This document shows positions 11,390 through 22,169 of a DNA stretch of 64,000 nucleotides, piece after piece; the stretch's first letter is position 1; each line of letters starts with the position of its first letter. The position numbers were made by a program, and so were the translations under genes. The stretch comes from Equus caballus. Its lineage: Eukaryota > Chordata > Mammalia > Perissodactyla > Equidae. The notes beneath the pieces were generated by a model, which saw only the letters and a list, made by a program, of their open reading frames with translations, did not search any database and had not been told where the DNA came from. The stretch spans positions 37,591,001-37,655,000 of the forward strand of contig NC_091695.1 in the NCBI RefSeq assembly GCF_041296265.1, given 5' to 3'.

Positions 11390-11530
11390 AACTCCCCAGA
11401 GATGTCTTATTCCCCCAGTTACCAAAGCGGAAGCCGGGGAACGGGCTTGAGGTACCTTATCCATTAGCTCCAGGTCACATACCACAGCGTCCTTGCGGCA
11501 GAACTCAACCCCAGATCTGAGCTCCAGGCT
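11390..11530 (-). repeat. MIR-like fragment
   Basis: Degraded reverse MIR: 'gtaccttatccattagctcc', 'aggtcacataccacagcgtc' and 'gagctccaggctctgaccac'. Confidence 0.35.
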
Positions 11531-11730
11531 CTGACCACCAGACTCACTTGTCCTACGCTGCCTGGTATAGAGAACGTTTGCCTGGAGAGTCTCCAAGCTG
11601 TCGCCTCGACAGTGGGCGCCCCCACAGAATACAGGGTGAGTGATGTCAGGAAGACTGTGAAGCTGAGATACGGGGCTTCATCAGAGAGTCTTGTCGCTTC
11701 CCCACTGGAGTCCAGGTCAGAGCTGTGGGA

Positions 11731-11758
11731 TGACGTCACTCCCGTGACATCACTCCCG
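11731..11758 (+). promoter_or_regulatory. tandem CRE-like sites
   Basis: A perfect palindromic CRE, TGACGTCA (11731-11738), is followed 14 bp later by TGACATCA (11745-11752). The two lie in a 14-bp tandem duplication (tgacgtcactcccg, tgacatcactcccg). CREB/ATF factors bind such sites. No promoter or gene is visible nearby, so function is unproven. Confidence 0.35.
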
Positions 11759-12059
11759 GATGTGAATGGGGGTGGGAACACAGTGGGGAGGAATTCCATC
11801 TGCTCACGTACTAGGGATGGACCAGGAAGGGAGCATGGCTACTCTCCACGGTCGAGTCCAACCCACCAGGCAGGTGCGGGACACAGGACACACGCTGTCC
11901 ACTGCTGCCCTACAGCCCATGACCCCAGACCTGCCCCCACAGCCTGGGGTCCCTGGACAGCCCCAAGGATCGGCTTCCTGCCCATGACTCCCATGTATCT
12001 GAACCTTCACACAGCCCCATCGGTGCTTTCCTTATCAGTAGAGGACACACTGTGCCTCC

Positions 12060-12350
12060 CAGAGCCCCTGATCGCGACCCTCCTGCACTGCTTCCACCTC
12101 CCCAGGCTCTCTCCTCCACCCATCCCCTCCCTCCTCTCTGCTCCACAGATTCAAGGCTCCGAGAGCTGCAGCTCTGACTCTGGTCCTCTCTCTCTCCCCT
12201 TTCACAGCCAAGCATCTCTCACCGTCTCCACCTCGTCGCCTTCCACCCTCATCTCAGCCCTCTCGCGGAGGTCACCAGTGACTTACTGCTGAATCCACGA
12301 GACGCTTTGCTGTGTATTTTCTAACTTCGCTGTGCTTTTTGCTCTTGGAA
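12060..12350 (+). mobile_element. L2 LINE ORF2 fragment
   Basis: The bases around 12265-12295 translate as EVTSDLLL, which resembles the 'KVTNDLLLA' stretch before the reverse-transcriptase core of L2-like LINEs. The pyrimidine-rich sequence upstream also fits L2. Diverged and fragmentary. Confidence 0.4.
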
Positions 12351-12369
12351 GTCAGACTGGCTGAGTGGC

Positions 12370-12560
12370 TGATCACATGGGACTCAGAACTAGACAGCTG
12401 TGTCTGAATCCCGGCTTACACTTGCCAGCTGTGCGTGGTTGGACACGTACCTTAGTTTTTCTGAACCTCAGTTTCATCCTCTGTGAAATGGGGCTAATGA
12501 TAGTATCTACCTAATAAAACGATGGAGAGTGAAAAGAGCACATAGCAGGCGCCCGGTGGA
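12370..12560 (+). repeat. MIR SINE
   Basis: 'gtgtctgaatcccggcttac', 'gaacctcagtttcatcctct' and 'gtgaaatggggctaatgata' span most of the MIR core. Confidence 0.75.
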
Positions 12561-13013
12561 TGACCGATGACTCACCCTCCTCCTAGCCTTCTCCTCTTTT
12601 ATCTGTCCCCCTTCCGGTTTTTAGCCCAGTCCCTGGTGTGTGGCGCGAGCTTTCCCGGTTGGATCTGCTAACTGACTCCCAGGACCTGGGGCGGCCCCTC
12701 CCACTCGGAGCTGGGGCGCAGACTGTGGGGCTTCCTCCTGCTGCTTTCCAAGGGCCCCGGAAGAGCCTCTCTGCGCCGCTGCTATTCTTCTCCATCCTGG
12801 AGCTGGGCGTCGCCTCTTCGTCCACCTTCCTGGGTTGCTGGCACCTTCTGCTACACGTGGCCAGTGAGTGGTCAGTGAGGTCTCTGTGGGGCAGAACAGG
12901 TACACCCTCACTCTGTCCGCAGGGCCTGGATGGGGTAGGTAAAGGGAGGAGGAACAACGGGAGCAGAGAGGATGGAGATAGGAGACAGAAGCCTGCCCTC
13001 CTGCACCCAGTGA

Positions 13014-13148
13014 GCAGTGGCCCGGGCGAGCCCCACTGCATCCACACTGGGGGGCCCTGTGCAGTGGCCCGGGCGAGCCCCACTGCATCCACACTGGGGG
13101 GCCCTGTGCAGTGGCCAGGGCGAGCCCCACTGCATCCACATTGGGGGA
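13014..13148 (+). repeat. 47-bp minisatellite, about 2.9 units
   Basis: Units begin with gcagtgg at 13014, 13061 and 13108, an exact 47-bp period. The first two look identical; the third has ccaggg for ccgggc, one c-to-t change, and stops a few bases short. As 47 is not a multiple of three, each strand shows the same peptide motif moving between frames, which is why overlapping open frames appear here. They are not genes. Confidence 0.9.
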
Positions 13149-13159
13149 TGCTTCTCTGA

Positions 13160-14460
13160 GGACACCATGAAAATAGGAGAGAGGGCTAGGGACGAAGATG
13201 TTTACAAAAACTTAAAGCTCAGCCCCGATGTAAAGCCCACTGGGGACAACAGCCATGTGGTGACGCCAGACCCAGGAGGGGGCAGCAGTTGCCACAGAGA
13301 GGAAGAGCAGGGGGTGCTGCCTCTGGGTCCTGGCCGAAGCCGGCAGCTCAGCACGTGCTGTAGAGGATGGTTACAACAGTTAGCCTTGCAAGGGGCTTCC
13401 ACCCGCTCGTTCCCCTGACCCTCAGGACAGGCCTGAGAGTGGCAGGGAAGGGATTGTGACCCATGTCACAGGTGAGGAAAGTGAGGCTCGGAATCGAGGT
13501 GAGCTGGTCGAGGTCATGGCCAGCTCCAGCATCCAGGCCTGACCCCTGGGCAGCCTTCTCCCCAGGGACTACTGTGGCTACAGGAGGGATTCAGCCCAAA
13601 ACACGTGGTCTGAGGACTCAGCCACCGCTGCCTGGTCTGCTGAGAGGGAAACGGGACACAGGGAAGCAGGAACGGAGGACCCAAAGGATGATGGGATTGC
13701 ATGGGCTTCCGGGCGATCAGAAGGCAGGTAGCCTGGCTGTTCCTTCCTCCCCCGACCCCAGTGCTGAACCCAGCTGAGGATGTGCCCATGGCTGCAGGAG
13801 CCCCTCCTGAAGCCCGCCACAGTAGGGATGGCAGCCCCCAGCCTCCGCCTGGGCCCGAAGCACCTGCTGTTCCTGGGAGCTGAGCTCAACATGGCCTCCG
13901 AGGACTCTTCTCCAGCACCCGGCCTCTCCGAGGCTCTGCTGATTCCAAAGGCCAGGCTCCTGGCCGCTCAGAGAAGACCCACTGGGGAGGCCCTTGCACA
14001 GCCAGGGATGCGGTGGGAGGCCTGGATTAGGGCAAAGCAGTGGGCGGCCACGCCCCTGCAGCCCCACCCAGGGTGGATGATGCAAAACACAGATACATGG
14101 CTCTTTCCTGTCCCAGGCTGTCCCCAAATGTGACCATACATGTCACCATCCCCCGGGTGAGCCAACTGCAGCCCCAGCTTGTTGTAGGAGGCCTCCAGGG
14201 CACAGGGACTCCTCATCTCTCAGGAGACCCCCGAAGGGAAGCTGCGGGCACCCCCGAAGTCCTGCCGAGGAGGTGGAGGGCAGCCCTTGCCCTAAATATT
14301 CACACCCCAAGTCCTTCAACAAAACACACCCAAAGTTTGTTGGGCTCAGCATTTTGCATTTGAAGAGTCCACTTCACTTTGCGAGTGAAGGAGTGTTTGA
14401 TGCCAAGAACTTCTGATGGATCCAGTGATGTCGACGACGTCCTTGATAAGGTCCATGGCA
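13160..14460. other. intergenic with a MIR-like remnant
   Basis: Near 13430-13540 there is a reverse MIR-like piece ('gtcacaggtgaggaaagtga'). The rest has no recognised gene or repeat. Confidence 0.4.
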
Positions 14461-14464
14461 TCAT

Positions 14465-14680
14465 GAGCCAGCACTGACTGTGTGCCTGGCCCCGTCAAGG
14501 GTCCTGACACGCATACGTCAGTCCATCCTCACAACACACTCGTGACAAAGGTGCCAAGCTTTTCCCCATTTCCCACAAGAGGAAGCGAAGTCGTGGAGAG
14601 GTAAAGGAATTACCCTCGATCACACAGCTGGTTCGGGGCAGAGCTGAGCCTGCTGGACTCCAGAGCCGGCTGTGCTAACG
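14465..14680 (-). repeat. MIR SINE
   Basis: 'gagccagcactgactgtgtg', 'tccatcctcacaacacactc' and 'gatcacacagctggttcggg' give a nearly full-length reverse MIR. Confidence 0.65.
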
Positions 14681-14699
14681 CTGAGCGCATCGCTGAGTC

Positions 14700-15760
14700 C
14701 AGAGCACCCAAGACCAACGGTGAGATGGCATGGGACAAATGCCACACCCTGGAGGGGAAGGAGTCCTGTTGATCTACTGGTGGACGTTCGGAAGAGCATC
14801 GCTGTCTGGTACCCACCTCTGTCAGGTGCCAGCAGACTGCAGGATGCACACCCCAGTACTTGGAAGGCTGCAAAAGAGAGCAACCAGATGTCCTTGGCGC
14901 AGATCTAGTTTGCACCTGCCATCCTGGAGTCCCGCCTAGACCAAAGCTCTTCTTTGGGAGATAAATTATCTGGTCACTGTAGACGCTGGGAAAGTTGCTC
15001 TCTACAGACAGAAAGCCCCAGAGACATATGACGAGAGGCCACCAGGTGGTGGTGTGGCATCAAGACTGAACTTGGACACCCACTGAGGTTGCCGATCCCA
15101 GTGGGGCCAGCTCTGCCCAAGGCTGCAGCCAGAAAGATATTTCTTTGCAGCGTGAAGCAGAATTGGTCACAGACGACACAGCCAGGAAAGTCACAGGAAA
15201 GAGACGCCAAGCTGGTGCCTTGCTGGGCTCTTCCACTGACACCCCCTCTTCCAGTGGTGGTCCCCTGAGGTCCCCTGGCTCAGGCACTAATCATGGCCTC
15301 TGGGAGGTTCTAAAATTATTCCACATGCATTATTAGTCTTATCTTACCAACAGGGCTACGTGGCCGGGCAGAAGTCATCCTGCTGTGGGACAGATCAGCA
15401 ACAAAAAACCCTCCGCAGTGATCATCTTACACGGTTTGAGTAATGTTAACTTAGTGAGGATGCGGAGAAATCATTTTCCCCTTCATAAAAATTGTATCCC
15501 TCTTTCTAGATGTTCAAAATGGAGACAGACTACATACACCAAAAAGAACTCTAGTTTATTTGGGATTACTTGCCTCTCCTAGTTCTCCCACTCAACACTG
15601 GAGAGCATTACTCACCCTCAGTTACAAACGGCGGAGTGACTTGCTGAGGGAATCGTCAACAAGTCTTGTTCTAAATATATTTACCATTTGTTTTCAGTTC
15701 TCTGTGGTTTACACTGCTGTAGTTGTTATTCTCTCTGTCGTTTCTTTTTTGCAGCCGAAC
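14700..15760. other. intergenic, nothing recognised
   Basis: No gene or clear repeat. A CTCF-like core (ccaccaggtggtgg, 15039-15052) matches 13 of 14 consensus positions as I remember the matrix; it is a motif match only. Confidence 0.4.
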
Positions 15761-15775
15761 AGCTCTTTAGGAGAC

Positions 15776-16019
15776 TTTTTTTTTTTTTTTTTTTTTTGGT
15801 GAGGAAGATTGGCCCCGAGCTAACATCTGTTGCCAATCTCCCTCCTTTTGCTTGAGGAAGATTGGCCCTGAGCTCAGACCTGTGCCAGTCTTCCTCTATT
15901 TTTTACGTGGGACACTGCCACAGCATAGTTTGATGAACAGTGTGTAGGTCTGCACCCAGGATCCAAACACGTGAACCCCGGACTGTATGAACTTAACCTC
16001 TATGCCGCTGGGCCCGCCC
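15776..16019 (-). mobile_element. ERE SINE with clean target duplication
   Basis: Reverse copy with a T-run at the left (the poly-A complement) and gccgctgggcccgcccc at the right. ctttaggagac occurs at 15765-15775 and 16020-16030, an exact 11-bp duplication. Confidence 0.95.
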
Positions 16020-16039
16020 CTTTAGGAGACATTTTAAAG

Positions 16040-17070
16040 GCTTGCAGATACGTTCTTGGTAAACAGCCCATTGCTGTGCATTATTTGGCTTCAGAATCTG
16101 GGCTGCCCAGCAGTGCCCACTCCAGGGCTGCCAGCTGGCTGGTCTTGGGGCCAGACAGGCCAGAGGACACAGCAACTTGCAATGCAGCATCACAAAAATG
16201 TCTGTGCTGAGGAGAAGAGGTTCTTCTTTCTATTTAACGGTGTTATCTACTTAAGTACTTGGTTATTTAATTAAGAGTATTTTGGCAAAAGGGACACTAA
16301 TTTCCTTTCCACCAGCTATAGGAGCATCTAAAGGCAGAAACCTCGGTTAACAAGCACCAGACTCCTGATGAATCTCTGTGGTGGTTCAGGGTTCCTCTGA
16401 GTCAGCGCCTGGGGAAGCTGCCCGCCTGGACCTGCCTCCTACAGGAAGTCCTCCTGACATTCCCTCACCGTCGGGAGCCACAGCTGGTGAAACCCTATGG
16501 GTTTTGTGCCTGGGCCCAGCTTGCCTTACTGGGCTGGCTGCCTCACGGACTTCAGTCTCGTGTCTCCAGCTGGACTCAACACAGCTGGAGGACAGTATCC
16601 CCATCTTACACTTGTTTGCGATCCCCACGATACCCAGCACATGCCAGGCGACAAGAAAGATTGCTTGAATCAATTCTGATTTGTTGATTGATCCTAAGTC
16701 CCTTTAGAGAGTGTCCAGGAGCAGATTCCTCGAAGGAACTCCTAAGCATGGACCTAAAGTACCCTCACCACGCATCATATATTTAGCGATTCTTTTTTTT
16801 TTCATTTCAAGAAAAAGTGGGGACTCTTACCTATTCCTAACTACAAACTATTTACTCCTAACTCTTGTAACTATTTCCAACTATTATTCTCTTCTCTGTT
16901 CTAGTCTATTCTCTACTATGATTCTCAAAAATTTCCCACCCCAATGTGAGCTTGCCATTGTCCAGAAAACGGTGTCTCATTATTATCATAAGAACTAGAA
17001 CATGATAATGTTAACTAAATTCTCTTGAGAAATCATAATCAAAACTTGCACCCCCTTGATGTTTTGTCTT
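16040..17070. other. intergenic, nothing recognised
   Basis: About 1 kb, AT-rich from about 16.7 kb, with no gene or nameable repeat. Confidence 0.4.
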
Positions 17071-17074
17071 CATT

Positions 17075-17255
17075 CACCCAATAATTATTTACTGAGTAAC
17101 TACTAAGTACCAAGGACTGGGCTGGGCTCTGGGAAGAGAGTAACAAACAGGAAAAAAAAATCCTGTCCGTGAGAAACAGACAATCTAGTCAGTGGGAAAT
17201 AAACAATAAACAAGTAAGCAAGTAAAATATATTAATACGTGGTGACTAAAGAACA
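17075..17255 (-). mobile_element. L2 3'-end fragment
   Basis: 'tattattta'-like 'aattatttactgagtaacta', 'aggactgggctgggctctgg' and 'ataaacaataaacaagtaag' are the complement of the L2 3' end. Confidence 0.65.
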
Positions 17256-17399
17256 AGGAAGCTTGCCCACCCAATCTGCCTCTAACAAAGTCCTGGGCTA
17301 TGATGGGGTGCCCTCCTGCCAATCATGTCGGCCCCAGGAGAGGATGCATAAAAGGCCACAAGACTTTCCCCCTTGAGATAGACACCTGACTATCTGAGC

Positions 17400-17995
17400 A
17401 AATGCCTTAAGTTCCAGTTACTCTTGCTGCATAACAAACAACCCCCAAACTTAGGGGCGTAAAACAACCATTTTATTATGCTCCTGGATTCTGTAGCATA
17501 GAAGTTGGACACGGTATAGTGGGGAGAGGTTGTCTCTGCTCCAAGATTTCTGGGACCTCTGCTGGGAAGACTCAAAGTTGGAAGTGACCTGACAGATAGG
17601 GGCTAGAATCATCTGGAAGCATCTTTACTAATGCCTGGCAGACGATGTGGGGTTGTCCTCTGGGCCTGGGCTGGGCTGTCAGTGGGAACACCTTCACTGG
17701 CCTCTCCACGTGGTTTCCATGTGGGACGCCTTGGGCTTCCTCACTACATGGCAGAGTTCCAAGAGTGAGCATCCCATGAGAGCCAGGCGGAAGCACATGG
17801 CATTTTTACAATCTAGCCTCAGAAGTCACATAGCAACAGCTCTGCCCTACTCTTCTGGCCAAGGCAGTCACAGAGGCCCATCCAGGTTTAAGGGCGGGGG
17901 GACACAAACACATAGACCCCACTACTCAAGGGACAGGATGTCAGGATCACATCAGAGGAAGAACACGTGGATGGGAGACACTGTTGCAGCCAACT
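17400..17995. mobile_element. ancient interspersed repeat, family uncertain
   Basis: 'actcttgctgcataacaaac', 'gggcgtaaaacaaccatttt', 'atggcagagttccaagagtg' and 'agcctcagaagtcacatagc' recall a widespread mammalian repeat, probably LTR-derived. I cannot name the subfamily. It is highly diverged and not functional. Confidence 0.45.
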
Positions 17996-17999
17996 TTAG

Positions 18000-19370
18000 A
18001 AAATGCAATCTCCTACACCTTCCGTGTCTAATTGTCAAAAAAAAAAAATCGTTATCTAGATCTACTCAGAGTTATCTCACAGGCAGAGAGCTATAATCAC
18101 TCAAGCAGAAAGTGATCATATCTGAGTGTTATGTAATATTTTATTTCAAACAGATAATAAAAGAGCAGAGGAATAATCCTTTGACTGATCAGCCCTGTAC
18201 GGAAGGCACTCTTAACCACTTGAAATTTCTGTCTTGTGCCTTATTTTTAAAGACTAGAAAATTAGGCCTAGGCTAAAGAAAGGACTTATTCTTGATTTGG
18301 GTCATGTGCCAAATCAAGTTTCTTCATCTCTAAAAACCAGGGTGGCAAGATCAACTTCCTCATGGGGTCACCGTGAAAATTAAATGAGATAATTTACGCT
18401 CTCCATGCTTGGTGACCACTCTGGACAGAATGTCTATCATTTAAACTACCAGTAGCATTGGTATATTTTTGTGGTTTTTTCAATCCACTACAATAAAATG
18501 TCTTCCCATCAATATTGCTATCATTTTCATGTCGTTGAAATTCACCATAAATGACATGCTTTTGAATCTGTAAACATATGAAGGGTCCTTTCGGGGGAAA
18601 TGATGGGTTGGCTTCCATAATGGTCCTTCGGTAGAGCAAGTCTTGGGCTTGCAGAGTTCCAGAAGAATGAGCCTGGCTGATCCAGCGGGCTCTGGGAGCA
18701 GCTGCTGCATCCTGCACACGGGGAGCTTGAGGTTCTGGAGGCTCCGTGAGAACAGAGAAGCAAGACGGTTGACTCAAGGCCAACCTCCTCTCACCAACCT
18801 GGTGTTCTAGCACCCAGCTCAATCAGCTTGGGGCCAGTCTTAGGCCATCACTAGTGTGTGGAGGTGGAAAGAGCCAAGCTCTCGTTGCCACAGGGCCAGC
18901 AGATTCCCGCCCTCAAACCAGAGACCTAGTTGATCCGTGCTTCAGGAAAGGGGCCTCATAGTTGCTCCTTGGTCACCAAGGCAAGGTCTCCAGGGGTTGC
19001 CATGGAGATGAGGTGCCATATTGGTTGGGGGAGACAACACTCTCGGGAACAGATGCCACCCTGTGGAAGAGCCAGAGACACAGGGAAACCAAATGTTAGA
19101 GGAAATGAGAGGAGAGGGATTAGAAAACGGAGAGGAAGGAAGAGAAAGTGACTCACTGTGAAACTCTGTAGTCATCCGGGTCTTAGGAACTGAGAGTTGT
19201 GGGTGTGGGTATGTGTGCATGTCTGTCTATCTTTCTGTCAAGCTCTCCTTCCACACATAAGGATGAAGCCCTCAGCTGTCACCCACCGACATGTGTCCAG
19301 GGTCTGTAGCTCCGCCACCTCAACCCAGCCCCATGAAGCTGAGGTGGCTCCCAGGCAGCGATGGTGGCCA
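18000..19370. other. intergenic, nothing recognised
   Basis: No gene, exon or clear repeat. A 142-codon minus-strand open frame (18394-18822) has no family resemblance that I can see. Confidence 0.4.
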
Positions 19371-19374
19371 GCTT

Positions 19375-19540
19375 TTGAGTTGAGAAGTCCTGGGTTCAAG
19401 TTCTGCCACTTCCCATTTGTGTGACTTACAGCAAGTCCTGTGGCCTCTCTGCAATGCTATTTCCTCGCCTGCAAAACGGGAAACATAATCCCTGTTCAGC
19501 CTTCCTCCAAGGACAGTTTTGAGGTTCCAGTGTTTAATAT
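19375..19540 (+). repeat. MIR SINE
   Basis: 'gtcctgggttcaagttctgc', 'atttgtgtgacttacagcaa' and 'tcgcctgcaaaacgggaaac' form a forward MIR. Confidence 0.75.
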
Positions 19541-19559
19541 CTGTGCCCTGAGACAACGT

Positions 19560-19660
19560 AAGTGCCATCGAGGCAGAGACCACAATTGCCCTGTGCCCTG
19601 CTGGACTCCTAGTGCTTCTCACAGAGTAAGCATTCAATAACTATTGGGTGAATAAGTAAA
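19560..19660 (+). mobile_element. L2 3'-end fragment
   Basis: 'gaggcagagaccacaattgc' and 'gagtaagcattcaataacta' then ttgggtgaataag match the L2 3' terminus in forward orientation. Confidence 0.7.
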
Positions 19661-19747
19661 CGATAGGATGATGGTGAACTCAGCCCCCACCCGGGATGGG
19701 ACGTGAAGCAGGAAAGCTCTTCATGCCTCACTTGTTCCCTTCTGCAC

Positions 19748-19930
19748 GACACTCTCCTCAAAGTGTGGTCCACAGACCAGCAACAGCATCACCCGGGAGC
19801 TTGTAGAAATGCAGAGCCTCAGGCCCACCCCAGACCCACCGAATCCTAATTTCTGGCGTTGGGACCCAGAAATTTACGTTTTAACGCACCCTCCATGATT
19901 CTGATGCTCATCAAAGTTACTGGACACATC
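19748..19930 (-). mobile_element. MER5A hAT transposon
   Basis: 'caaagtgtggtccacagacc', 'gggagcttgtagaaatgcag' and 'gaatcctaatttctggcgtt' cover nearly the whole MER5A body, reverse orientation. Confidence 0.8.
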
Positions 19931-19939
19931 AGGGTGAGG

Positions 19940-21170
19940 GTGACATAGGGTACGAACTTCCACGCCCCCCTTCTTGGGGCATCTACCTCCTACCTGGCAC
20001 AGGTGTGCCTTCCCCAGCCCACTCCCACCCCTTCCTTGGCCTGCCCGGAGCAGGGGAACATGCGGTGCAGGCTGACGAGGGCCCGAGGAGGGGAAGAGGC
20101 CTTGTCTTCCGGACGGAGAAGGTCTGCCCCCTTCCTGTTTCAGCAAAACCTGCAGATGCTGTGAGGGGATCAGGAGATAAGCTTTGCACGTGCGCAAGAG
20201 CTTTGCAAAGAGGTCCCTTCCCAACCCAGCCAGCTTCTCTGCACCCCGGCAATGCCCCATGGGGACAGCCTCACGCCAGGGGTCCCAGGTTCCGCTCCCG
20301 TCCATCCCCCTGGCCTCTCTGCTGAAGTCACTGCCGCCGCCTCCTCGAGGGTCTGAACATTACCCTGAGCTGTTGGGAACACAAAGAAAAGATGAACCTC
20401 TGAGATAAGTGCTCATGATAAGAAGTGACATGATAACCCTTGTCCTGGTGCATCTTCTCAGGAGGGCCTGACTCAAGGTACCTAGAAGCAGCTGTTCACA
20501 CACACAAAGGAGGGATGGGGAGCAGTTATTGAAAGAGGACGGCTGGGTTGCCAGAGATGTCAAAACAAAAGGCAGGAAGGCCAGATGACAAGTCCGTTAC
20601 TTGTCCAGAAAAGTCAACAGCTCGTGTCCAGGATCGGGGGAACAGCAGCTGGAACCAGGCTGTGGGCTTCAACTAGTGGCTCAGCCTTGGGAAGAAGATG
20701 GGGACCTGGCCACACCAATAGGAATGGTGGAGTAGGGGGGTGACAAATCCACTCAGCTCTCTGTAGGGCGGTCAACCCTGGGTGCCTGAGGGAACTCTGG
20801 GCACCACATTCTGGAAGGCTTGTAAAGAATCGGTGTCTTTTGCAAAGAGCTATCATGTTGTCGTGGGAAGGACAGCTGGAGAAGCAGATGTCCAGCCTAG
20901 ATAAAGGACAATTTGGAGGAAGCCACAGGAAAATCGTCTTGAAGTACTTAAGAGACCTTGGAGTGGAAGAGAGGGCAGCCTGGACCGTGTGGCCCAGTGA
21001 AGAGCAGCCACACTCAGCCCCAGTCCAGGGACGCCTCCCCCTCATCAGGGTGCTGCCCTCGCTCTGGCCACACTCAGCGACGTCCCAGTTGCCAGATGCA
21101 CTCCCTAGACTGAGGAAGTCCTTACACATCCGCAGCCCCCATCTTCCAAGCCTGGGCCTGCTGGATGAGA
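19940..21170. other. intergenic, nothing recognised
   Basis: No gene or nameable repeat. Overlapping open frames at 20.0-20.3 kb and 20.6-21.3 kb occur on both strands without splice or homology support. Confidence 0.4.
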
Positions 21171-21174
21171 GAGT

Positions 21175-21360
21175 GAGGGCCTGGGTTTGGAGTCAGGAAG
21201 CTTCGAGTTCCCGTCCTGTCCCTGCACCTTCCATCCCCTGCTGGTGTCACCCTGTCTCAAATCACAGCCTCTCCCAGCATCAGATTTCCTTGTCGGTCAA
21301 CCGGGGATGTTGGTCTCTGCCCTGAAGGGTCGTAATGAGCACACATTCACTCACTCAGCG
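21175..21360 (+). repeat. MIR-like fragment
   Basis: 'gggtttggagtcaggaagct' and 'atcagatttccttgtcggtc' resemble a degraded forward MIR. Confidence 0.45.
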
Positions 21361-21859
21361 AATGCTTATCTGGCATCTGCTGGTACAGGCTATCACACTC
21401 TTGCACGGATGCTCCAGGGGGTTAAACGAGCAACCAGGAGAGGCCCAGTGCTTAGGAAGGGCTCAGTTAGTGCTGCTGGTGGCTGCCTGGACCCACCTAT
21501 CTCTGATCTTGGTGGTGAGCAGAGGACCATGAGATGCAGGCCCCCAACATCTGGGACTGTCAAACCCTCTGACTACAGCACTCTAGGTGCGTGGAGGATG
21601 GATGGCTCAGAGAATACCCGATCCCTATCTTCAGCCCTCTGTGGGCACGCGGTTTTCTTCAGTCAGCAGATCTCAGGTTGCATAAATAAGTTGGGGATTG
21701 CCCATCCAGCACACTCTGTCTTGTGTGCGTGCACGCAGAGCCCCAGCCAGCCCTCGGGGCAAGGTGGCACCCAGCACCTCCCAGTGCAGACCAGGATCAG
21801 TGTGGGGAACAGGCGAGTGAGGCCCACCTGAGGGACAATCATAAGGCGGCTAAGCAAGC

Positions 21860-21985
21860 CGGCTCTGGAACTGCAATCCCAGCTCCTCAATGTGTCGCTG
21901 TGTGACTTTGGGCCAGCACCCTAGCCTTTCCAAGCCTTGGTTTCCTTACCTAGAAAACAGCGAAACTAACTCTTATGACCTACAG
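21860..21985 (+). repeat. MIR SINE, first of two in a row
   Basis: 'gcaatcccagctcctcaatg', 'tcgctgtgtgactttgggcc' and 'ccttggtttccttacctaga'. It is followed directly by a second MIR in the same orientation. Confidence 0.75.
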
Positions 21986-22165
21986 TCAGACAGCCCAGGC
22001 GTGGATCCCACCTCCACCACTTATTTGCTGTGTGACTTTTACAAGTGTCCCAGCCTCTCTGTGCCTCAGTTTCTTTATCTGCGAAATGGGAGTAATAACA
22101 ACAGTACCTGTCTCACAGGGTTGTTGTGAGGATTAAGCAGGTTTGTACACACAGAGCCCTTGAAA
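21986..22165 (+). repeat. MIR SINE, second of two
   Basis: 'gcgtggatcccacctccacc', 'cctcagtttctttatctgcg' and 'cacagggttgttgtgaggat' make this one of the best preserved MIRs in the window. Confidence 0.85.
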
Positions 22166-22169
22166 GAAG

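Noticed and set aside
11612-12292. 226-codon plus-strand open frame
   Set aside because: Its 3' part overlaps an L2-like relic and the rest has no recognisable domain or exon boundaries.
12583-13168. Overlapping repeat-rich minus-strand proteins near 13 kb
   Set aside because: Produced by the 47-bp minisatellite being read in different frames. No gene evidence.
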